Source: Agriterribacter humi (lineage in GTDB: Bacteria > Bacteroidota > Bacteroidia > Chitinophagales > Chitinophagaceae). Taken from it: a DNA stretch of 64,000 nucleotides. The stretch is from the NCBI RefSeq assembly GCF_009192765.1, contig NZ_VOHQ01000004.1, positions 248,001 through 312,000 of the forward strand, given 5' to 3'. The notes under the pieces are model-generated. The model saw only the letters and a list, made by a program, of their open reading frames with translations, did no database searches and was not told the DNA's origin. Both the position numbers and the translations under genes were made by a program. Positions 26,035-34,740 of this stretch are shown piece after piece. How positions within the stretch are numbered: position 1 is the stretch's first letter; every line of letters starts with the position of its first letter.

Positions 26035-26599
26035 TCTCAAATTTTAAATCTCTTTCCACCGCTTCTTTTGCTTTTTCAAAGCGTTCGTTATAATCACCGC
26101 TAATGTCGGCCCAGGGCGTGTTCTGGTTAATCATAATATCCTTATAAATATGATACAGCCTTTCTCTTGTTTCTAGGTCGGGGTATTCTCTCAACTCGTC
26201 TTTCACCCAGGGAAGATCAGTATTGCACAACAGGTAAAGATCATAATGCCGGTTAATGATCTGTTCAATGATCCATTGATGGCATTTATCGAAAACAAAT
26301 TCACACCACACTTTCATTACGTACATATTGGTATCTATAAAAAGAAGCGGGGAACCAACTGTAACGGTTGGTGCAGCATGTTCCAATACCGATGCAGCTG
26401 CTTTATCCTCCAGCTCAATCTGACCTTTTGCAATCGTTAACAGGTTGTCGTACGTGTAATTTGTTCCATGCTTTAAGAGATATTCCCTTGCATATTCCCT
26501 GCACCATATGGTTTGATAGTGGTTGGCCAACTGTTCGCACAAGGTACTTTTGCCTGTTGACTCGGGACCAATGATCACAATTTTTTTTAGTTGCTGCAT
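26030..26599 (-). CDS. NadR-like nicotinamide-riboside kinase / AAA ATPase
   Basis: P-loop kinase of 189 residues matching the C-terminal kinase domain of NadR, which phosphorylates nicotinamide riboside in NAD salvage. Walker A is IGPESTGKSTLCEQLANHY (residues 10-28). WCREYAREYL and LLFIDTNMYVMKVWCEF follow, as in the family. The NadR adenylyltransferase half and HTH are absent, so it is a stand-alone kinase. The last residues (LKFEI) are encoded by the dispersed repeat at 25995-26034, which suggests an altered C-terminus. Confidence 0.85.
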   Translation of the reverse strand: MQQLKKIVIIGPESTGKSTLCEQLANHYQTIWCREYAREYLLKHGTNYTYDNLLTIAKGQIELEDKAAASVLEHAAPTVTVGSPLLFIDTNMYVMKVWCEFVFDKCHQWIIEQIINRHYDLYLLCNTDLPWVKDELREYPDLETRERLYHIYKDIMINQNTPWADISGDYNERFEKAKEAVERDLKFEI

Positions 26600-26771
26600 A
26601 GCGAAAGTTTAAATTGCACTTACCCGGCTTCTTGTATCCATAGCGGAAATTAAACACAGAATGCGAAAGGACAAAGTTCACAGAAATTTATTATCCCAAT
26701 GCATTCATTAAAGAAGGAAGTAACGCGATGTAAAAGCGAAATAATATCTTTATTGCTCAAAATAATCATTC

Positions 26772-27902
26772 ATGAAAATTGCTGTTTTGGGCGCCGGTAT
26801 GGTTGGACGCGCTATTGCTGAAGATCTCGCCGCATCTTTTGACGTCACTTCTTTCGATAAAAGCACTGAATCGCTTGCTATACTTGCACAAAGAGCGCCT
26901 TCAGTAAAAACACAGCAATACAACCTTACGGAGCCCGGCGGATACAACGCGCTACTTAAATCTTTTGATGTGGTGGTAACCGCTGTTCCCGGCTTTATGG
27001 GTTTCGCCATATTGAAGCAGGTTATTGAAGCAGGGAAAAACGTGGTTGATATTTCTTTTTCTCCCGAAGAGACCCTTCAGTTGGATGCACTCGCAAAAGA
27101 AAAAAATGTTACCGCTATAGTAGATTGCGGTGTCGCGCCTGGTATGAGCAACCTGGTATTAGGAAGGTACAATGAGGAAATGAAGGTGCATAATTTTGAA
27201 TGTTATGTAGGAGGATTGCCTAAGATCAGGAAAAAACCATTTGAATACAAAGCGCCATTTTCGCCGGTTGATGTAATTGAAGAATATACACGTCCGGCAA
27301 GGCTGATGGAAAATGGTTGCATTGTTACCAAACCTGCATTAACGGAAATTGAACTGATGGAATTTGAAGGCGTAGGCACCCTGGAGGCTTTTAATACAGA
27401 TGGATTGCGATCCATTTTATATACCATGCCCCATATTCCGAACATGAAAGAAAAAACCCTCCGCTACCCGGGGCACTGCGAACTTATTATTGCATTGCAA
27501 CGAAGTGGGTTTTTTAATATCAACAGTATCTCATACAAAGGCCTTGATATATCACCAATTGAATTTGCCTCGGCTATTTTATTTAATGAATGGAAACTAC
27601 AACCTGGCGAAGAAGAGCTTACCGTTATGAAGATATTGGTAGAGGGCGAGAAGGAAGGCGTAAAGCAAACGATTGAATACACCCTGATGGATCGGTATGA
27701 TGTAAAAAGCCAAACTACCTCCATGGCGCGTTCCACCGGCTATACCTGCACCGCGGCAGTGCATCTTATTGCTCAAAAACTTTTTAAAGAAACCGGTGTA
27801 TTCCCGCCTGAAAAAGTAGGCAGGAACCAGTCCTGCTTCGACTTTATGATTCAGTACCTGAAAGAACGGGATGTAATTTGGAAAAAAAAGGAACTTGTGT
27901 AA
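26772..27902 (+). CDS. saccharopine dehydrogenase family protein
   Basis: NAD(P)-dependent oxidoreductase of 376 residues. The Rossmann motif is VLGAGMVGRAIAEDLA (residues 5-20), followed by SFDKSTESLAILAQ. The catalytic C-terminal domain holds DCGVAPGMSNLVLGRY and TRPARLMENG. Bacterial relatives act in lysine degradation or as carboxynorspermidine synthase; which applies cannot be told here. Convergent with the Nfu gene 57 bp away. Confidence 0.9.
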   Translation: MKIAVLGAGMVGRAIAEDLAASFDVTSFDKSTESLAILAQRAPSVKTQQYNLTEPGGYNALLKSFDVVVTAVPGFMGFAILKQVIEAGKNVVDISFSPEETLQLDALAKEKNVTAIVDCGVAPGMSNLVLGRYNEEMKVHNFECYVGGLPKIRKKPFEYKAPFSPVDVIEEYTRPARLMENGCIVTKPALTEIELMEFEGVGTLEAFNTDGLRSILYTMPHIPNMKEKTLRYPGHCELIIALQRSGFFNINSISYKGLDISPIEFASAILFNEWKLQPGEEELTVMKILVEGEKEGVKQTIEYTLMDRYDVKSQTTSMARSTGYTCTAAVHLIAQKLFKETGVFPPEKVGRNQSCFDFMIQYLKERDVIWKKKELV

Positions 27903-27959
27903 AACAAAAAAGAGACATGCGCTAACATATCTCTTATATTTCTTATCAAACCAATTACC

Positions 27960-28556
27960 TTATTCGGCTTCCGCCACCACTTCTTTCACTTCAGGTACCA
28001 TTCTTTTCATCATACCTTCGATGCCCGCTTTAAGCGTGATCATGGAAGAAGGACAGCCTGAGCAGGAGCCCTGTAGCATGAGGTTCACTACACCATCATC
28101 ATAACTCCTGAACTGTATAGCGCCTCCGTCCATTTCAACGGCAGGTTTTACATAATTATCCAGGATCTCTTTAATTCTTTTCACAACATCATCGTCATCG
28201 GCTGCAACATTATTAGATGCTTCTGGTTTTAATATTGCTACCTCTTCTTCATTTATGATAGCTTTGCCTTCTTCGAGATATTCTTTTAAAAAACTGCGTA
28301 TGGAAGGAATCACATCCTGCCATTCTGTTTCTAATGTTTTAGTAAGCGTTACAAAATTGCTGGCAATAAATACAGATTTTATAAAAGGAAAACCAAAAAG
28401 CTCCTGCGCCAGGGCAGAAGGCTTTGCCGTTTCAATATCCGGGAAATCAATGCTTTTACCGGGATACAGCAACTTATTGGCAACAAACTTCATTGTTTCG
28501 GGGTTCGGTGTCATTTCCGTATAAATGCTTATAACGGGGTTACCTGTCCTGATCAT
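27960..28556 (-). CDS. Fe-S cluster carrier Nfu/NifU family
   Basis: A 198-residue iron-sulfur carrier with an N-terminal Nfu_N domain (YTEMTPNPETMKFV, then LFGFPFIKSVFIASNFVT) and a C-terminal NifU-like domain (about 110-190). The cluster-binding CxxC is in GSCSGCPSSMITLKAG. Delivers 4Fe-4S clusters to client enzymes. I chose the ATG at 28556 because a perfect -7 box at 28575-28582 would exclude the in-frame ATG at 28577. An acidic linker (AADDDDVVKR) joins the domains. Confidence 0.94.
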   Translation of the reverse strand: MIRTGNPVISIYTEMTPNPETMKFVANKLLYPGKSIDFPDIETAKPSALAQELFGFPFIKSVFIASNFVTLTKTLETEWQDVIPSIRSFLKEYLEEGKAIINEEEVAILKPEASNNVAADDDDVVKRIKEILDNYVKPAVEMDGGAIQFRSYDDGVVNLMLQGSCSGCPSSMITLKAGIEGMMKRMVPEVKEVVAEAE

Positions 28557-28574
28557 ACACTCAAATTTAGGATG

Positions 28575-28582
28575 CAAAGATA
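28575..28582 (-). promoter_or_regulatory. -7 promoter element of the Nfu gene
   Basis: The minus strand reads TATCTTTG, full match to TAnnTTTG; transcription should start near 28569. The -33 element is weak. Confidence 0.45.
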
Positions 28583-28719
28583 AAAAGAATTACGCTTCTT
28601 CAGGCTATTTTCTATTGGCTGCTCCCGATTAGGCAATCATTTAACGATTCCGTACATTCGGTAAAATTATGCTGCACGGGCTTCAATTATTCATTTATTG
28701 AACTGATAAACTGAACATT

Positions 28720-29241
28720 ATGATATCTCCTAAAATTGCAACATCACTGAACCAGCAGGTACAACTTGAAGCCGAATCCTCGCAGATCTATCTGGCTATG
28801 GCCAGTTGGGCCGAGGTTGAAGGATATAATGGCATTGCGGACTTTTTGTTCAAGCATTCCGATGAAGAACGGATCCACATGCTAAAACTCATAAAATTTA
28901 TCAATGAAAGAGGAGGGCATGGCATTATTCCGGCACTTCCTCAACCCGCCCAAAAATACAAAGGTATCCGGCCCTTATTTGAACAGGTGCTCAATCATGA
29001 AATTCATGTAAGCGAAGAGATCAATAAGCTGGTAGACATCTGTTTAAAGGAAAAAGACTACACCACCCATAATTTCCTGCAGTGGTATGTAAGTGAACAG
29101 ATAGAAGAAGAAGCTTTAGCCAGAAGAGTAATTGACAAGTTGAAGCTGATTGGAGATGATAAAGGCGGCTTGTATTTATTTGACCGCGATATTGTTACCA
29201 TTGAAGTTTCCTTAAAATCAGAAAAAGGAGGCAGGGGCTAA
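28720..29241 (+). CDS. ftnA: ferritin
   Basis: Iron-storage ferritin of 173 residues, a four-helix bundle forming a 24-mer. Ferroxidase ligands are visible: the Glu of LEAESSQIYLAM (helix A), Glu/His in HSDEERIHMLKL (helix B), Glu in HEIHVSEEINKLV, and the Gln/Glu of WYVSEQIEEE. Non-haem type; no bacterioferritin methionine ligand is obvious. Single gene with a 140-bp upstream region; no Fur box recognised. Confidence 0.96.
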   Translation: MISPKIATSLNQQVQLEAESSQIYLAMASWAEVEGYNGIADFLFKHSDEERIHMLKLIKFINERGGHGIIPALPQPAQKYKGIRPLFEQVLNHEIHVSEEINKLVDICLKEKDYTTHNFLQWYVSEQIEEEALARRVIDKLKLIGDDKGGLYLFDRDIVTIEVSLKSEKGGRG

Positions 29242-29303
29242 AATTTATTATATCATTTTTTTAACGTCGGGCTTCCGCTATACCGTTCATTAAACAAAAC
29301 CTG

Positions 29304-30401
29304 ATGGTAAAAAACAAATACCTCCGTTATTTGCCGCTGGCCTCGCTGTTTGGTACGCAGCGTACTAGAGAATTATTTCAATATAATCCTACCATACTTC
29401 CTGTTCGGGAAGAAGCGGATGAAGTAAAAATATACGTATATGATTACAATGCACAACATTTTGAAGAACAGAGGCCGGCTCATGTAGCAGATTGCTTTTC
29501 GTTCCGCGATAATGAACATATTACGTGGATCAATATTGACGGGCTGCGCAAGCAGGATGTAGAAACGATTTGCAACCAGTTTGGTATACATGCCCTGCTG
29601 ATGGAAGATATTCTGAGCGTAGGACAGCGCCCTAAGATGGATGATGTGGAAGGCATTTTATTTTGCCTGCTCAATATGCTGTATTTTAATGAAACCACAC
29701 GAACAGTAGAAACCGAGCAGATCAGCATTGCGATGGGAAAGGATTTTGTTATTTCATTCCAGGAAGACGGATCAAGGGATGTGTTTGACCCGATGCGGAA
29801 CAAATTAAAAATGGTGAACAGCAAGATAAGACAGCGCGGGGCGGATTACCTGTGCTATTCGATGCTCGACATGATTGTGGATAATTACTTTGTAGTAATG
29901 GAAAGGCTGGGTGAACAAATTGAACTGCTGGAAGAAGAAGTGATCCGCCGGAGCAATACCCGCTCTTTGGCACACATTAACCACTTACGCAAAGAATTAA
30001 TTGTACTCAAACGCAATATCGCCCCCGTTCGTGAGCTTATCAATGGTTTTATACGCAGCGAAAGCGACTTACTCGAGGACCGCACCACCAAATATTTTAA
30101 AGACGTATACGACCATATTGTACAGGCTTATGATTTTACCGAGAACTACCGCGATATGATGATGAGCATGCAGGATATTTACATCAACAATGTAAATCTT
30201 CGCATGAATGAAGTGATGAAAGTAATGGCGATTGTTACCTGCCTGATGGCTCCTGCCACGGTTATAGGTGGCATTTTTGGAATGAATTTCGAAGCCATTC
30301 CTTTGCTCCACAATAAGTGGGGTTTTTACATTTCCGTGACAGCCATGCTGTTTATTCCCCTGATTATGCTGTATCTTTTCAGAAAAAGAGGCTGGTATTA
30401 A
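29304..30401 (+). CDS. corA: CorA magnesium/cobalt transporter
   Basis: Pentameric divalent-cation channel of 365 residues. A large cytoplasmic domain (about 1-295) with the long stalk helix ends in two C-terminal membrane helices. The selectivity motif reads GGIFGMNFEAIPLL; the GMN is intact and the common GMNFEHMP loop is changed to GMNFEAIP. The C-terminus RKRGWY is typical. Follows ferritin by 62 bp and may share transcription. Confidence 0.96.
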   Translation: MVKNKYLRYLPLASLFGTQRTRELFQYNPTILPVREEADEVKIYVYDYNAQHFEEQRPAHVADCFSFRDNEHITWINIDGLRKQDVETICNQFGIHALLMEDILSVGQRPKMDDVEGILFCLLNMLYFNETTRTVETEQISIAMGKDFVISFQEDGSRDVFDPMRNKLKMVNSKIRQRGADYLCYSMLDMIVDNYFVVMERLGEQIELLEEEVIRRSNTRSLAHINHLRKELIVLKRNIAPVRELINGFIRSESDLLEDRTTKYFKDVYDHIVQAYDFTENYRDMMMSMQDIYINNVNLRMNEVMKVMAIVTCLMAPATVIGGIFGMNFEAIPLLHNKWGFYISVTAMLFIPLIMLYLFRKRGWY

Positions 30402-30668
30402 GAGAACCTCAGAATGTAAAATGCAGCTTCCTGTTTTAAAATAACCGGTATACCACTGATCAGGCGATGCCTAACCTTCGTTGTTTGTTTGGTTACTCAC
30501 TGCAGTGTATCTAAATTTTTCGTCAAATCTACTTTTTTAATTGCCTAAAAGCATAATGCACCACCTATAATTGCGGCAATCCCCTTTAAAAATGCTATGC
30601 ATCCGTTACCTGTTATACCCAGGTATCCTGTAACTTTAACAACGAAAACTTACACTTTTTTTAAACCT

Positions 30669-31181
30669 ATGCATATGAAACAACAATTTAATTCACTGCT
30701 AAACTGCTGTTTATTTGCAGGGATGCTATTTATTTTTATTCCCCCCGGTTGCTCTCCTGCGAAGCAGGCCACGGGTACTGGCTCCAATGAAGAAATTGCA
30801 CAGGCGATATCTACAGATAACTGGTTATTTATTGCCGACAGGGCCCTTCCTCAACGTGGACGTTCAAGAAATTTAACCGGCCAATATGAAGTACATTGCA
30901 GCAAGGATACGATCGTATCCTACTTACCCTATTTTGGCAGGGCATATTCAGCTCCTGTTCTGGAAACGACCAGCCCGCTGGATTTTAAAACCACAGACTT
31001 TAGCATTAGTAAAGAACAAAATGACAAAGGGCGGTGGAGCATTACGATCAGACCAAAAGATTACAGGGAAGTGCAGTCATTCGATTTTATTTTATTCAAC
31101 AATGGCTCAGCACAGTTAAATGTACAGCTTACCAACAGATCTTCCATCAGCTTCAATGGTTTTGTAAGGCCCGGAAAGTAA
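30669..31181 (+). CDS. DUF4251 lipoprotein
   Basis: A 170-residue exported protein. The lipoprotein signal ends in IFIPPGCS, so the mature protein is lipid-anchored. DUF4251 features: WLFIADRALPQRGRSRNLTG, then GRAYSAPV, SPLDFKTTDF and NDKGRWSITIRPKD. The family is confined mostly to Bacteroidota and has no known function. I prefer the ATG at 30669 (or 30675), since the preceding codons do not extend the signal peptide sensibly. Confidence 0.85.
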   Translation: MHMKQQFNSLLNCCLFAGMLFIFIPPGCSPAKQATGTGSNEEIAQAISTDNWLFIADRALPQRGRSRNLTGQYEVHCSKDTIVSYLPYFGRAYSAPVLETTSPLDFKTTDFSISKEQNDKGRWSITIRPKDYREVQSFDFILFNNGSAQLNVQLTNRSSISFNGFVRPGK

Positions 31182-31331
31182 AAGCGGTATATGATATAAC
31201 AAGGAATCAATAAACACGGAACTCTCAGGCTATTACCCTTCCCATAAATGGATCGCTGAAACCTTCCTTACCCGTTTCTACCCTTCCGGCATAGCACTTT
31301 TCAAAATCATCATAACCAGCGACTTTTATAC

Positions 31332-31502
31332 TAAAGTCGCGAAGACGCAAAGATTCACAAAACAACTTGGCGCGATTTAGTGCCTTAGTGGCTTGGTAGC
31401 ATTCCTTTATTACTTGCCACAAAATCTCAAAGACACAAAGATTCACAAAACGACTTAGCGCGACTTATGTGGCATTCCTTTATTACCACAAAGTCACGAA
31501 GG
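31332..31502. repeat. CAC-AAG repeat array left of the GxxExxY gene (two and a half units)
   Basis: Unit 1 (31332-31403), unit 2 (31404-31476) and a truncated unit 3 (31477-31502) share AAAGATTCACAAAACRACTT and the CCTTTATTAC junction. Each unit is an imperfect palindrome, with GCCACnAAGnCnCnAAG-type ends facing each other. Unit 1 is nearly identical (about 69 of 72) to the copy right of the gene at 31972-32059. The rest of the gap 31182-31536 holds no gene. Confidence 0.8.
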
Positions 31503-31536
31503 TTTCTTTTTACGTAGCCGTAGTTCAATTATACAA

Positions 31537-31929
31537 TTATACTCTATACCTTTTTATACCTTCTTTAATCATTGGAACAGTAAAATTTATAAGATATCCA
31601 AGTCTGAGTCCGGTCATTTTTAAGTGGCTTATTATTTGTGCCTGCCAAACAGGATTCATAGTTTCTACCGCTTTTAATTCTGCTATGACTAAATCATTCA
31701 CCAGCAAATCTAATCTCAATCCTTCATTAAAAACAATTCCATCATAAACAATAGGGATATCTACCTGGCGCTGAACATGAAAGCCGTTTTTAGTGAGTTC
31801 ATGAACCATGCATATTTCATAAACCTTCTCAAGTAAACCGGGGCCCAGCGTTGTATGGATTTTAAAAGCAGCATTTACTATGGCTTTTCCGATTGTTTCT
31901 TCTTCTTTGGTCAGGGGAAAATATTCCAT
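31537..31929 (-). CDS. GxxExxY protein (PD-(D/E)XK nuclease-like)
   Basis: A 130-residue member of the GxxExxY family. The name motif is GLLEKVY at residues 31-37 (within LGPGLLEKVYE). A PD-(D/E)XK-like active site is visible: Asp74 in GLRLDLLVND and the ELK triad half at 84-86 in LVIAELKAV. The C-terminus (LGYLINFTVPMIKEGIKRYR) is typical. The biological role is not established. It lies between near-identical direct repeats (31332-31403 and 31972-32059), like a cassette. A broken relative is at 44834-45247. Confidence 0.92.
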   Translation of the reverse strand: MEYFPLTKEEETIGKAIVNAAFKIHTTLGPGLLEKVYEICMVHELTKNGFHVQRQVDIPIVYDGIVFNEGLRLDLLVNDLVIAELKAVETMNPVWQAQIISHLKMTGLRLGYLINFTVPMIKEGIKRYRV

Positions 31930-31971
31930 AAGTTTTATCTTTTTATCAATACGGTTTTTATTGATGGGTTT

Positions 31972-32059
31972 CCTTTATTACTTGCCACAAAGTCGCGAAG
32001 ACGCAAAGATTCACAAAACAACTTGGTGCGATTTAGTGCCTTAGTGTCTTGGTGGCATT
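31972..32059. repeat. CAC-AAG repeat unit right of the GxxExxY gene
   Basis: A complete unit, from CCTTTATTACTTGCCACAAA to CTTAGTGTCTTGGTGGCATT, in direct orientation relative to 31332-31403. Its ends are imperfect inverse complements of each other. Confidence 0.8.
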
Positions 32060-32075
32060 ATGCGTCTCCATCACT

Positions 32076-32990
32076 TTATCTTCTTTCACGTCCTATGATC
32101 AGGCTCAGCTTACATTGTATGGTAAAATAAGAATCGTTCCTGCTGTTGTTGCCCCGTATAGCGTTGGGCGTTGTTACAATTAAAGGATCAAGTTCCTTTT
32201 GCCTGTTGTGTAATTGCAGGGCATAAGATGCCTTGTTGGGAGAAAGATATTTTTGAAATAAAGAAGGATCAATATACCGTGTACTTACATCATCTAAATA
32301 ATCCGTTCGGGTAATGCGATGCAATATTTCGAGTCGAAGATTCAGTAAAGCTGAGCATTCTAATTTTATACCAGCTCCTAGAGGAAAATTTAATTGTGTG
32401 AGTTTGTATTCCTTTCTTTCAGGATATTCCACAAAGCCCTGTCCTTCGGTATGCAGTTCATTTAGGGAAATCCATTCTCCGTTAAGACAGGCTTGCGGAT
32501 CAAAATGAAATAACCCTATACCGCCAACCAAATAGGGAGAAAATATATTCGCTTTATTATTTACCGGGAAAAACATCAGCGGGTGCAATTCGGCAAGCAA
32601 CATCAACTCAGCAATGTTACTTTTGAAATGCAGGTTGCGCCGGTAACGGTTCCGGGCTTCGGAAGGATCATTTTTTAGAATACTGTCACAGGCAAGAATA
32701 TTGCCCATATTAAATGATAACCTGGCAGATAGTGCATAACGGTAAGTTACACCCATAAATATACCTCCGCTGAACTTTGTATTTTGCCAGTTCAAATCTT
32801 TCAGGAATCTTTTGCCATTGCCCGGCCTTCCCCCTATATCCGTGAGGCAATTGATGGCGCCAATTGAAAACCCGGCTTCAAAAAGAAAATCGCTTTCGTA
32901 ATAACGGTTATTGTAAAAATAATCCTGTGCAAAGGAGGGATTGCTCAATAAGCAGCACAGGAACAACAGGTAAACTGTGTGCACTTTCAT
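32076..32990 (-). CDS. DUF6089 outer-membrane beta-barrel protein
   Basis: A 304-residue exported protein. The signal peptide ends LLSNPSFAQDY, and the mature N-terminus (FLFEAGFSIGAINCLTDIGG) is the typical start of DUF6089 barrels. Alternating hydrophobic strands and aromatic-rich turns follow, ending in CKLSLIIGRERR. Probably a small outer-membrane barrel of unknown cargo. I chose the ATG at 32990 because it opens the signal peptide directly; an in-frame ATG 32 codons upstream is unlikely. Confidence 0.85.
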   Translation of the reverse strand: MKVHTVYLLFLCCLLSNPSFAQDYFYNNRYYESDFLFEAGFSIGAINCLTDIGGRPGNGKRFLKDLNWQNTKFSGGIFMGVTYRYALSARLSFNMGNILACDSILKNDPSEARNRYRRNLHFKSNIAELMLLAELHPLMFFPVNNKANIFSPYLVGGIGLFHFDPQACLNGEWISLNELHTEGQGFVEYPERKEYKLTQLNFPLGAGIKLECSALLNLRLEILHRITRTDYLDDVSTRYIDPSLFQKYLSPNKASYALQLHNRQKELDPLIVTTPNAIRGNNSRNDSYFTIQCKLSLIIGRERR

Positions 32991-33168
32991 GGTTAGCATT
33001 TTAGGTGTTAGCTGTAAATAATGAAACGGCGGGAACGGATAGCTTAAGATAATAAAATATTTTATTAACCCGCAAAGGGTTTTCAAAAAACATTCCGGAC
33101 TAATACCATAATATCAAAGTAAAATGTACGGGAAGCTGTATTTTTAATAGAATTAATTAAGCGTCTCT

Positions 33169-34689
33169 ATGAGAAGGTTTCTATTTATTCTGCTTTGCGT
33201 TCATTTTATTATCAACTTTCAAAGGCTGCATGCACAGACTGTAACAATTCGCTATACCGAAAGCAGCGCCGATTTCCCCAACCCCGAAAGAGGTTTCTAT
33301 ATCCCTTCACAAACACATGCGGGCAATTTTGTTCCTTTGAACAAACAGCAGTTGATCCAATACAGAACAGCGCAGCAAAAGCACGGCAGTGCCAGTTACG
33401 CTATCTATTCAACCCTGCTATTCAGGTATTATATATTAGACCAGTTCGTTCACAAGCCATTGAGTACTGATTTTCTTCAGAAACTGGATAATGATTTCAC
33501 CGTGGTGAGAGATGCAGGACTAAAAATGATCATCCGTTTTTCCTATATCAATAAAGTACAGGCAAATGGCTGTGCCGATAAAGAAGGCATTTGCCCTCCC
33601 TATGGAGATGCGCCCAAAACCATTGTGCTGCAACACATTTTGCAGTTGAAACCATTACTGCAAAAAAATGCGGATATTATCGCCGTTCTGCAACAGGGCT
33701 TTATTGGTATATGGGGTGAAAACTATTATACAGATTATTTTGGCGATGCTTCCGAAAATGGCGCCGGAAGGATAATGGACAGTAGCTGGCGCGACAGGAA
33801 CGACATACTGAAAGCGCTGTTAGATGCTTTACCAAAGAACAGGATGGTGCAGGTTCGCACCCCGCAAATGAAACAGAAATTTGTATACGGACCAGTTGCA
33901 TCTACCGATTCAAAACCAATGAGCCGCGAAAAAGCATACAACAATACCGATGAAGCACGAATAGGATTTCATAACGATTGCTTTTTAGCAAGTTCCGATG
34001 ATTACGGTACATACTATGATTATGGCAGTTCCTCCACTCCAAAAAAACCTGCCAATGAAACAATGCGAAAATATTTTGCAGCCGATAGCCGGTACGGGCC
34101 GGTTGGCGGCGAAACCTGCGATGATGCTTTTAGTCCGCAAAATGACTGCGCTCCTGCGGGGCGCGCAGAAGAAGAAATGGCGGCTATGCATTACAGTTAC
34201 CTCAATACAGGTTACAACAATACAGTAAACAATGATTGGGATTCGGCGGGCTGCATGAGCAGCATTAAAAAAAGACTGGGCTATCGTTTTGTTTTAAAGG
34301 ATGCCCATTTTCCGGCTGCCGGTAAAGCAGGTGAACCATTTGCTTTTTCGGTTAACCTCAGCAATAAAGGTTTTGCTTCTCCTTTCAATCCCCGTACTGT
34401 TGAACTGGTATTACGTAATACGGAAAGCGGAAAAATTTTTATCCTTCCCTGCAAAACCGATATACGATTCTGGTTTTCGGGCGATATACAATGGAAGGAA
34501 ACAGAAGCACTACCTGACACCATTGCCGCCGGCAGCTATGCATTGCTGTTGAACTTTCCCGATCAATATCCTTCTCTTTCAGAAAGACCCGAATACAGCA
34601 TACAACTCGCCAATGAAAATGTATGGGAAGCCGGAACAGGCTATAATAAGTTAAACCATATTGTCATGATCGGAAATGAAAATGATTGA
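33169..34689 (+). CDS. secreted DUF4874/DUF4832 protein
   Basis: A 506-residue secreted protein. The signal peptide ends FQRLHAQTV. An N-terminal DUF4874 domain (SSADFPNPERGFYIPSQTHA; IIRFSYINK) is followed by a C-terminal DUF4832 domain (VQVRTPQMKQKFVYGP; RIGFHNDCFLASSDDYGTYY; RLGYRFVLKDAHFPAAG). The fold is glycosidase-like (TIM barrel plus a beta-sandwich), and the family is assumed to act on polysaccharides, but the substrate is unknown. Single gene; purU follows after 51 bp. Confidence 0.85.
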   Translation: MRRFLFILLCVHFIINFQRLHAQTVTIRYTESSADFPNPERGFYIPSQTHAGNFVPLNKQQLIQYRTAQQKHGSASYAIYSTLLFRYYILDQFVHKPLSTDFLQKLDNDFTVVRDAGLKMIIRFSYINKVQANGCADKEGICPPYGDAPKTIVLQHILQLKPLLQKNADIIAVLQQGFIGIWGENYYTDYFGDASENGAGRIMDSSWRDRNDILKALLDALPKNRMVQVRTPQMKQKFVYGPVASTDSKPMSREKAYNNTDEARIGFHNDCFLASSDDYGTYYDYGSSSTPKKPANETMRKYFAADSRYGPVGGETCDDAFSPQNDCAPAGRAEEEMAAMHYSYLNTGYNNTVNNDWDSAGCMSSIKKRLGYRFVLKDAHFPAAGKAGEPFAFSVNLSNKGFASPFNPRTVELVLRNTESGKIFILPCKTDIRFWFSGDIQWKETEALPDTIAAGSYALLLNFPDQYPSLSERPEYSIQLANENVWEAGTGYNKLNHIVMIGNEND

Positions 34690-34740
34690 AATGCTGTATA
34701 TTAAAAAAACATTTACTTTACAAAAAGGATATTGATAAGC

